The translations under genes were made by a program, and so were the position numbers. Under the pieces are notes generated by a model. That model was given only the letters and a program-made list of their open reading frames with translations, was not told the origin of the DNA and did not search any database. Shown here piece after piece: positions 10,484 to 18,300 of a stretch of DNA of 64,000 nucleotides; positions within the stretch are counted from its first letter, which is position 1, and each line of letters opens with the position of its first letter. The stretch is from Polyangiaceae bacterium (GTDB taxonomy: Bacteria > Myxococcota_A > Polyangia > Polyangiales > Polyangiaceae), in NCBI GenBank assembly GCA_013361525.1, contig JABFXY010000049.1:146747-210746 (forward strand). The letters are read 5' to 3'.

Positions 10484-11218
10484 ATGAATGCCTCGCTCCC
10501 CCTCGCATTGCTTTCGGCGCTCACCCTCACGCTCGCGGTCGGCTGCGACGCGACGGTCACCGACGGCGACGACGACCCGCAGTGCGAAGACGGTGCGTGT
10601 CAGTGCCCTGCCGATGGCTGCCCGGCGTCGTGCCCGGTATCCCAACCCGCCGACGGAGAACCCTGCAACGTCGACATGCTCGAGTGCTCGTATCCTCAGA
10701 CCGAGGGCGGCGAATGTGTCTCCATCTTTCGATGTGAGCCCGTCTATCCGGAGGCGGGCGCTCCGAGCCAATGGTCCTACGTGACCGACAGCGGCGACTG
10801 CGAACAATGTTTGGCCGCGCCGGCGTGCGCAGACTTCGAAGAGCAAGTCGACTCGTGTGAAGGCGTGGACCCGTCGCTCTACGACTGTCACTCGGTGACG
10901 ACGTGCGGACAAACCATCTATTGCATCCAATCCACGTGCGACTTGCCGCCCGCTTGTGATCCCGGCGATACGCCGACGAACGAGTGCCCGCCGGGCGGCT
11001 GTTATGTCGTCGAATCGTGCGGCTCGACGGTGGCGTGCGTCGATAGCGCCCTTCCCCAACACGGATGTCCGCCCGTCGAACCGGAACCCGGAATGGTCTG
11101 CGACGGCAGCGTCTTCTTCTGTGATTATCCGGACGGGCGGAGTTGTTTCTCGAGCTACTCCTGCACCGACGGCGGCGAGTGGGAGTGGGCGGGCGGCGGC
11201 TGCAAAGAGCCCGCCTGA
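10484..11218 (+). CDS. Cysteine-rich secreted lipoprotein
   Basis: 244 residues from ATG 10484, chosen because it directly precedes the signal peptide NASLPLALLSALTLTLAVGC. In-frame ATGs at 10424 and 10454 would add a charged extension. The mature protein is acidic and carries about 30 cysteines, spaced irregularly (CPADGCPASCPV, CDPGDTPTNECPPGGC). No catalytic motif is recognisable. Similar long cysteine-rich lipoproteins are frequent on myxobacterial outer membranes. A possible terminator hairpin follows at 11232-11255. Confidence 0.75.
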   Translation: MNASLPLALLSALTLTLAVGCDATVTDGDDDPQCEDGACQCPADGCPASCPVSQPADGEPCNVDMLECSYPQTEGGECVSIFRCEPVYPEAGAPSQWSYVTDSGDCEQCLAAPACADFEEQVDSCEGVDPSLYDCHSVTTCGQTIYCIQSTCDLPPACDPGDTPTNECPPGGCYVVESCGSTVACVDSALPQHGCPPVEPEPGMVCDGSVFFCDYPDGRSCFSSYSCTDGGEWEWAGGGCKEPA

Positions 11219-11231
11219 CAGCCAATCGAGA

Positions 11232-11255
11232 GGCTCGGTTGTTGCACGCCGAGCC
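11232..11255 (+). terminator. Hairpin after the cysteine-rich lipoprotein gene
   Basis: A 7-bp perfect GC-rich stem (GGCTCGG / CCGAGCC) with a 10-nt loop starts 13 nt after the stop at 11218. The U-rich tract is imperfect; a run of six T comes only about 15 nt later. A likely terminator. Confidence 0.5.
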
Positions 11256-11547
11256 TTCGTCGTGGGCGTGTTTTTTCGGCAGGATGTGGCGTGTCAACTT
11301 TGCCCCAGCCCCGACGGTTGGGGTTGGCGCGCCTTCCTCGGGGTGGAGCCGTCGCATCCAGCCGCGCGGCGAACCTACATTCAGCGGCGGCCGGGGCCTT
11401 CACTGGAGCATGTCGCGGGCAGTTGGGGCTCCGAGGCCCTGAATCAAAAATGGTGGTTCATGCTCGAGTGCCAACACGGACGCGAGGATCTCGCGTTCGA
11501 CGAGCTCGCTGCGGCGGCCGACGATCTCAATGCAATGATGCCGCTGT

Positions 11548-11565
11548 GAGGCGCCCGGGCGCCTC
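11548..11565. terminator. Perfect 18-bp palindrome downstream of the 11599 gene
   Basis: GAGGCGCCCGGGCGCCTC is fully self-complementary and lies 34 nt beyond the stop of the minus-strand lipoprotein gene. No T-run follows. It could be a terminator or a protein-binding palindrome. Confidence 0.35.
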
Positions 11566-11598
11566 AGTCTCGGAGCCGCCGGCGTGGCAGATTCGTCG

Positions 11599-12366
11599 TC
11601 ACCAAGAGCGCCACTCGTAGCCGGTCGCAAACCCGAAGCCGAAGGTAATCCCGACGAAGGCCGGCTCGCGCTGCACCCCCTCGAAGTCGGCGACGAGGTG
11701 TCGTGTGTCGACGCAGATGGCCGCGCCGATCTCGATACAGATTTCGCTGCGAATCACCTCCCAGGGCTCCGACATGAAGATGTGGTCGTATTGAATCCGC
11801 GCCGCGACGATCTCCCATAACAGGACGGAGATAAAACCCAGTTGCGGCGCGCCGGCGAAATCCGCCACGGCGTCTGCCGCGAAGGCGCGGCCGGCGGACG
11901 CGAGGCCGCCGCGCGCACCGATGTCGAAGTGGAGCGAGCTCTCCGGATTGGACTCGCCCTGGCCGTGGAATTGGTACCCCACGGTGGCGACCGGCAGCTC
12001 GAGGAGCATGAGCCCGGTATAGGGGTTTCGCTCGACGCCCCCGTCGAATCCGCCGCGCAACAAGAGGTGATGCTCGCCGTCGAAGAACGCCGCGCCACCT
12101 TCGACCGCCAGCTCCGCTTCGCCGGCCCAGCCGCGTGTGTTGCCCCCGAGGAACAGGTCGGCGTGTCCCCATATCGTGAAGAGCTCGTCGGTCTCCGCCG
12201 CGCTCACCGTCCCGCCGAGCCCTCCGACCGTCCCGCCGACGGTTTCGGTCGCGTCGGTCGGCGCGACCCGTCCACCGACGACGAATGCGGTGTTGGCCGT
12301 GCGCTCGGTGATGCACCCCGGACCGAGCATCACCACGAGCCCCATCGTCGCGAGCAACTGCCTCAT
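11599..12366 (-). CDS. Putative outer-membrane-associated lipoprotein
   Basis: 255 residues from ATG 12366 (an ATG 18 nt upstream is also possible). The signal peptide ATMGLVVMLGPGC gives the lipobox. The remainder is rich in alternating hydrophobic beta-strand-like segments (ELPVATVGYQFHGQG, EPAFVGITFGFGFATGY), as in small beta-barrels or surface-exposed beta proteins. I recognise no family. It is divergent from the DUF218 gene, with only ~40 nt between starts. Confidence 0.7.
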   Translation of the reverse strand: MRQLLATMGLVVMLGPGCITERTANTAFVVGGRVAPTDATETVGGTVGGLGGTVSAAETDELFTIWGHADLFLGGNTRGWAGEAELAVEGGAAFFDGEHHLLLRGGFDGGVERNPYTGLMLLELPVATVGYQFHGQGESNPESSLHFDIGARGGLASAGRAFAADAVADFAGAPQLGFISVLLWEIVAARIQYDHIFMSEPWEVIRSEICIEIGAAICVDTRHLVADFEGVQREPAFVGITFGFGFATGYEWRSW

Positions 12367-12406
12367 CGCCGCGGAATAGTACATACACGCCGCGCGTACG
12401 CCGACC

Positions 12407-13375
12407 GTGTCGGGTACGAGAACCAGCGAATTGGTCCGCGGCATGGCGTTCGTCCTCGGAGCCGTGTTGGCCTTCGACGGCGCTCGGTCGCTCCTCGCGG
12501 GTCGCCATCCCGGAGCGCTCTGGCTCGACCTTCGATGGACGAGCGCCGCGGCGGCCACGACATTTCTCCTCCTCGCCGGCGGCGCCGTCATGGTCGGCGC
12601 CCTCGCGACCTCCATTCGCGCGAAGCGCGGCGGGGCGATCGTGGCAGCCCTGGTCGGAGCGCACGCGGCTCGCGATGCGATGGGCTGCGTGCCGCGCGCA
12701 GGCCTCCTGTCGTTCTCCGCGGCGCTCGCCCTGCTCTCCGTCGTCTTCGTTATCACATTGCTCCATGACAAACGGCCCGAAGGGCCCGTGCGATATCGAT
12801 ACGTCTTCCTCGTCGCGGGCGCAGCCCTCGCCCTCGTCGCGCTGCCTGCCGCGCAGATGGCCGGTTCCGCACATGCCCGTTACGAGCGCCCCGCAGATGC
12901 GGTCGTCGTCTTGGGTGCACGGGTCTACGCCAATGGCTCTCCTTCGCTCGCGCTCGCCGATCGCGTTCACACGGCTTGCGACCTGATGAATCGAGGCCTC
13001 GCGCCCAAGCTCATTCTCTCGGGCGGCCCCGGCGACGGAGCATTCCACGAGACCGACACGATGCGCAGGATGGCTATCGAGTGCGGCGTGCCGGAAGACG
13101 CCATCGAAATCGACCGCGACGGCCTCTCGACGCGCCACACGGCACAGCACGTGGCGTCGCTGTTTGCGCGTGGCTCCGTCGACCACGGGCGCCCGAAGCC
13201 GAGGGCGCTCGTGGTCAGCCACGACTATCACCTCGCGCGGGTCCGATTCGCGTTCGATGCGTCGGGTGTCTCGGCGCTCACCGTGCCCGCCGCAGAGACC
13301 CGGCCGCTCATCGGTTGGCCCTATTTCGCCGCCCGCGAAATCCCCGGCTTTTGGGCTTACTGGGGAACGATGTAG
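12407..13375 (+). CDS. YdcF/SanA/ElyC-like DUF218 membrane protein
   Basis: 322 residues from GTG 12407 (ATG 12443 is an alternative). Four hydrophobic segments occupy about residues 10-155. A cytoplasm-like DUF218 domain follows: ADAVVVLGARVYANGSPSLALADRV, LILSGGPGDGAFHETDTMRR, ALVVSHDYHLARVRF. The family includes SanA, ElyC and YdcF, implicated in envelope integrity and undecaprenyl-lipid metabolism in enterobacteria. The extra N-terminal membrane helices suit an envelope role. It is followed 11 nt later by the DUF72 gene and may be co-transcribed with it. Confidence 0.82.
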   Translation: MSGTRTSELVRGMAFVLGAVLAFDGARSLLAGRHPGALWLDLRWTSAAAATTFLLLAGGAVMVGALATSIRAKRGGAIVAALVGAHAARDAMGCVPRAGLLSFSAALALLSVVFVITLLHDKRPEGPVRYRYVFLVAGAALALVALPAAQMAGSAHARYERPADAVVVLGARVYANGSPSLALADRVHTACDLMNRGLAPKLILSGGPGDGAFHETDTMRRMAIECGVPEDAIEIDRDGLSTRHTAQHVASLFARGSVDHGRPKPRALVVSHDYHLARVRFAFDASGVSALTVPAAETRPLIGWPYFAAREIPGFWAYWGTM

Positions 13376-13386
13376 CATCGCGGCCG

Positions 13387-14241
13387 ATGACGGTTGAGCG
13401 CATCTATCTCGGATGTCCCTCGTGGGGCATGAAGTCGTGGGTCGGCCGTTGTTTCCCCCGTGGGACGACGCAGACGGACTTCTTGCGAACCTACAGTCGT
13501 ATCTTCAACTCGGTCGAAGGTAATACGACCTTTTATGCGCTCCCCAAAGCCGACAACGTCGCGCGCTGGCGCGACGAGGTGCCGGACGATTTTCGGTTTT
13601 GCTTCAAGTTCCCGAAGAAGGTCACGCACGAGAAGCTTCTCCTGGATTCGGCGGAGTACGTCGACGCGTTCCTCGAGCGCCTCGCGCCCCTCGGTCCGAA
13701 GCTCGGATCGTTGATCGTGCAGCTGCCGCCGCGCTTCGGCTTCAAGCAACTCGGGCGACTGGGGGATTTCCTCCGCGGCCTGCCGAAAGAGTTTCGATAC
13801 GCCGTCGAGCTGCGACACCCCGTCTTCTTCGCCGCCGGCGACGAGGAGCGCGCCGCCGCCGACATGTTTCGCGAGCTGGGCGTCGACACCGTCGTCATGG
13901 ACGCGCGGGGCCTGCACTCGTCCGACAATCCGGAGCTCGCCGAAGTTCGAGAACGCAAACCCGATCTACCCATCGTGATGCGTGCCACCGGGCCTCAGCC
14001 GATCGTTCGCTGCGTCCCGCACGAGGACTTCTCGGCTGGGGTCCGATTCGTGGAGCCGTGGATCGAGCAGCTTTCGAAGTGGATAGCCGAAGGCAAACGC
14101 CCGTACTTCTTCATGCACGCGCCGGACGACACGTATGCCCCGGACAACGCATATCGCTTTCACCGATTGTTGAGCGGCCGTGTGGCAGTCGGCGACTTGC
14201 CTCCTTGGGCAGGAAAGGACGACCAGCTCGGCCTCTTTTGA
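13387..14241 (+). CDS. DUF72 (YecE-like) protein
   Basis: 284 residues, the usual size for DUF72, a TIM-barrel family of unknown activity. Family landmarks are visible: a start segment YLGCPSWGMKSWVG, FNSVEGNTTFYALP (where homologues read 'FntVEiNsTFY'), FRFCFKFPKKVTHEK, IVQLPPRFGF and the C-terminal YFFMHAPDDTYAP. DUF72 proteins are often found near iron-sulfur or RNA-processing genes, but nothing here suggests a role. ATG 13387 lies 11 nt after the preceding stop. Confidence 0.9.
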   Translation: MTVERIYLGCPSWGMKSWVGRCFPRGTTQTDFLRTYSRIFNSVEGNTTFYALPKADNVARWRDEVPDDFRFCFKFPKKVTHEKLLLDSAEYVDAFLERLAPLGPKLGSLIVQLPPRFGFKQLGRLGDFLRGLPKEFRYAVELRHPVFFAAGDEERAAADMFRELGVDTVVMDARGLHSSDNPELAEVRERKPDLPIVMRATGPQPIVRCVPHEDFSAGVRFVEPWIEQLSKWIAEGKRPYFFMHAPDDTYAPDNAYRFHRLLSGRVAVGDLPPWAGKDDQLGLF

Positions 14242-14286
14242 GCCCCGTCCTGAGCATGGGCAAGCACCGTCTGGTACACCTTCGGT

Positions 14287-15270
14287 GTGAGCGCCAGACG
14301 GTCCGTTCTGAAAGCCCTCGCAGCAGGTGTCCGACTCCGCCGTCGGATCTTCGGCCCCCGGCGGCCGCCTTGGACGGAGCACGAAGAGACACTCGCCGTG
14401 ATGCTGCGCTTCGGCGGCCGCGCGCTGCCCTACGTACCGCATCGATTGCGAGATTGGCTCGTTCCACATTTCCTGCCCAAACACGACGAAGTGTCGCGTG
14501 CGACGCGCTTCGAGAGCATCGTCGCGGGCGGCGTGCCGTGTGAATGGTTCTTCGCTCCCGACGAGACGGGCGACGGTCGGGTGCTCATTTATCTACACGG
14601 CGGCGGATACGCGATCGGCTCCACCGATACCCACCGAAACCTGATTAGCAGACTACGCGCAGCAGCGGGCGTCCCCGTCCTCGCACCCAATTATCGGCTT
14701 GCGCCCAAACATCGGTTCGGAGCCCAAATCGAAGACGCAACGGCGGTCTACGATTGGCTCGTCGAACGTGGACATCCACCGAGCAAGATCGCCGTCGCCG
14801 GGGAGTCGGCGGGCGGGCACCTGACCCTCTCCACGCTGCTCGCGCTTCGCGATCGCAAGCGGCCTTTGCCCTCCAGCGCGGTCCTCATTTCACCTTGGCT
14901 CCAGCTCGACACGCGTCATCCCATTTTGCGAAGAGACGAGCCGGACGACTACATCACGACCACCGCTTTGAAATGCTGCGCGGACTGGTTCGTGACCTCG
15001 GTCGACGATCTGAAGAATCCGCTCGCCGCGCCGGTTCATGCCGATCTCACCGGTTTACCGCCCCTGCTCGTGCAGGCCGGCGGCTGCGAGACGTTGCTCG
15101 ACGACGCGATTCACATTGCGGCTCGGGCACGCGCGCACGGCGTCGCCGTCACGCTCGATGTCGAGCCGGACATGGTGCACGCCTTCCACGTGTTTCCGAC
15201 CGTGTTCACGCGCGCTCAAGCGGCGATCGAGCGCGCCGCCGCTTTCATGCGACGACACATCGATACCTGA
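14287..15270 (+). CDS. Alpha/beta hydrolase, HSL-type esterase
   Basis: 327 residues from GTG 14287. It has the hormone-sensitive-lipase signature: oxyanion-hole motif YLHGGGYAIG, nucleophile elbow VAGESAGGHL, and an Asp/His pair near the C-terminus in VEPDMVHAFHVF. The family hydrolyses short-chain acyl or aryl esters. The first 40 residues are basic and not an obvious signal peptide, so the enzyme is probably cytoplasmic. It lies downstream of the DUF72 gene on the same strand. The natural substrate is unknown. Confidence 0.88.
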   Translation: MSARRSVLKALAAGVRLRRRIFGPRRPPWTEHEETLAVMLRFGGRALPYVPHRLRDWLVPHFLPKHDEVSRATRFESIVAGGVPCEWFFAPDETGDGRVLIYLHGGGYAIGSTDTHRNLISRLRAAAGVPVLAPNYRLAPKHRFGAQIEDATAVYDWLVERGHPPSKIAVAGESAGGHLTLSTLLALRDRKRPLPSSAVLISPWLQLDTRHPILRRDEPDDYITTTALKCCADWFVTSVDDLKNPLAAPVHADLTGLPPLLVQAGGCETLLDDAIHIAARARAHGVAVTLDVEPDMVHAFHVFPTVFTRAQAAIERAAAFMRRHIDT

Positions 15271-15330
15271 CATTTCCGGTCCTGGCTCGTCGCTTGCGTT
15301 GTTTTCCGTCGAGGGCGGCGCGAGCACAGA

Positions 15331-18300
15331 ATGGGGTTTTCGAGCGTACAGCCGGGCTTATTCGCGGAGCGACGCGAGCTGCATCGAGGTCGCCGATTCT
15401 CCGTGTCCCGCGCACGCGAGGCAGATCGCGCCAACGCGGTCGTCGTAAAGACCGTTCGATCCGAGCCTCACGATGCGGAGAGCGTCGCGGCGCTCCAGCA
15501 CGAGTATTCAGTCCTCCAGCGATTCGACGTCCCGGGGATCGTCCGCGCGATCGCACTGCGCGAGATGCTCGATGGGCCGGCGCTCGTTCTCGAGGACGCA
15601 GGAACGGCGACGCTGCAGGACCAGCTACACGGTCCGCTGCCGATCGACGAATTTCTGCGCGTCGCGTGCCGGCTCGCCGAGATCCTCGAGCAGGTTCACG
15701 CACGGAATGTCATTCACCTCGATATCAACCCGGCGAACGTCGTCATCGGGCCCGACGGCGCGCCGACGCTGATCGATTTCGACAGCGCGACGACGTCACC
15801 GCATCCGCCGACGGCGCTCCTCCCGGAGCTGGACGGTGCGCTTCCCTATCTCGCACCCGAGCAGACGGGGCGCATGAATCGCCTCGTCGACCACCGCAGC
15901 GACCTCTATTCGCTCGGCGCGCTCTTTTATGAAATGTTGACGGGCGCTCCACCCTTTCGGGCCGACGATCCCCTCGAGGTCGTTCACGCGCATTTGACGA
16001 AGGTCCCCATTTCGCCTTCGGTGGTCGCACCGCGCGTCCCTCCCCTTTTGTCCGGAATCGTCCTCAAGCTGCTCGCGAAGATGCCCGACGAGCGCTACCA
16101 GAGCGCGGCGGCGCTCGCGGCCGATCTCCGCGAGGCAGCCCGGCGCCTTCAGACCACGGGGAGGGTCGACCCGTTCGAGCTCGGTAACCTGGACCTCGCC
16201 CTGCAATTGCCGTTGCCGGAGCGACTCTATGGCCGCGAGCAGGAGCTCGCAGAGCTCCGCCATTACGTGGATCGAGCGGCTGCCGGCGCGCGCGAGTTCG
16301 TCCTCGTCGTCGGGGATGCCGGCATCGGTAAGAGCAGCCTGGTGCGCGCGATCAAGGACCACGTGACGGCAAAGGGTGGGCGCTTCTTGATGGGGAAGCG
16401 CGATGTCCGCGCCGCCAACGAGCCCTATTCGGCATTGCGCGAAGCGCTCGGCCAGCTCGTCGACGACCTGCTCGAACAGCCCGAACCATTGCGTCGCGGG
16501 GCACGCGCTCGCATTCTCGATGCCGTCGGTGACCGCGGGTCCGTCATCACGGAGCTCGTCCCCGAGCTGGAGGAGCTCGTCGGCGAGCAACCTCCGCTGT
16601 CCAGGCTCGGACCCGTCGAAGCGAAGATGCGGTTTCAATCGACGCTGTATGCGTTCTTGCAGAGCTTTGCGTCGGAGGGGCACCCACTCGCGCTCTTTCT
16701 GGACGACCTTCAATGGGCCGACGCGGCGACGGTGGAAGCGCTGCGCTCCCTCGCGTGCAACCAAGAGGGACGTTGCTTGGTTTTTCTGACCGCGCTGCGA
16801 CCCAAGGAGCCCGGCGCCAAGATCACCTTCAAACATCTCGAACGAGATTTGGCGCATGCCCTCACCTCCGTTCAAAGGATCGACCTCGGCCCGCTCCGCG
16901 GTGCGGCAGTTCGCGATTTTGTCGCCGATGCCCTCCGCTGCACACCCGAGGACGCCGACCCGCTCGCGCAGCTCTTGGCGCGCAAGACGGCCGGCAATCC
17001 GTTCTTCTTGCGCCAGCTGCTCCGCTCATTGCAAAAGTCGGCGCTCATTCGGTTCGACGTGCAAGAAGCGCGCTGGAAATGGGATATCGCTGCGATCGAC
17101 AAAGTCGGCGTGACGGAGAACGTGCTCGAGCTGCTGCTCGATGCCATTCGCGGTTTGCCGGACTCGACGCGACAGCTTCTTCCGCGCGCGGCATGCGTCG
17201 GTAAGCTCGTCGAGCTCGGCGTCCTCACACGGATCGTCGGTCGCTCGGCCGACGACGTCGTGACCGAGCTCCAGCCGGCATTACGGGAAGGCCTCCTGCG
17301 GGCGGAACCAGCGGACGCGGCGCTCGGAGGGATCGCCTACGAGTTCGCTCACGACCGGGTGCAAGACGCAGCCTATTCGCTCCTTACGGAGAACGAGCAA
17401 AGAGCACTTCATTGGGAGATAGGGCGCGACTGGCTCGCCTCGAGCGCCGACATCGGTGCGGACAGCCGCCTATTCGAGATCGCCGACCAGTTGAATCTAG
17501 GGTCCAGCGTGGTCACGACGATCGAGGACAAACTCGAGCTCGCGCGACTGAATCGCCACGCAGGCACAAAAGCGATGGAGTCGTCGGCCTACGGCTCGGC
17601 GCTCGCGTACCTGCGCGCCGGGATCGCGCAATTGCCGAGCGATGCTTGGCACACCCACCACGAGCTCGCGCTGTCGCTGCACCGCGAGGCGGCCGAGTGC
17701 GCATACGTGACGGGCGAATACGCAGTCTCCGATGCGCTCGTCGACACCGGGCTCGCGCACTCCGACACCCCGATAGAGCGCGCCGATCTGCACAATCTGC
17801 GTGTCATCAGTGAAACGGCTCGTGCCGCTTGGGCCCCGGCGCTCCGACATGGCTGGGCGGCGCTCGCGGAGCTCGGCGTCGAGCCCGTCCCGAAGGCCGA
17901 GTACGTCGCTCGAATCGCCGAGGAGCGCCGCGCCGTCGACGCGCTGTCGGCGGTACGCCCGCCCGAGAAGCTCCGCTCCGCACGACTGATCACCGACCCG
18001 CAACGGCAGGTAACGCTGCGACTGCTGGTGAATTTGCAACATGTCGCGTGGTTCGTGGACCGCGACTTGTTCGAGCTGCTCACACTTCGCGCGCTGCGGT
18101 TCATTCAAGATCATGGCGTGACGGCGGAGGCGGTAACGGCATTCGGCGATTACGCGATTTGCCTGTCCGCTCAGAACAAGTTCACCTTGGCGGACGCTTT
18201 CACCAAGCTCGCGCAAGAGCTGGCCGAACAGCTCGGTGACAAGGCACAGCTCGCGCACGCGGTGCTGGTGGATTCCGCGTTCGTTCGCCCGTGGCTCTCC

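Larger units (their letters stand above)
11219..11598. other. Intergenic stretch between convergent genes
   Basis: 380 bp without a supported gene. It holds the two hairpins listed separately. The frame ending at 11549 has a natural-looking short tail (from ATG 11461: MLECQHGRED, then LAAAADDLNAMM). Upstream it lacks a convincing start and reads as low-quality peptide, so this may be the end of a decayed gene or chance. Confidence 0.5.

Noticed and set aside
11564..13378. Long minus-strand frame of about 600 codons
   Set aside because: Overlaps two well-supported genes; composition is Arg-rich shadow typical of GC-rich DNA.
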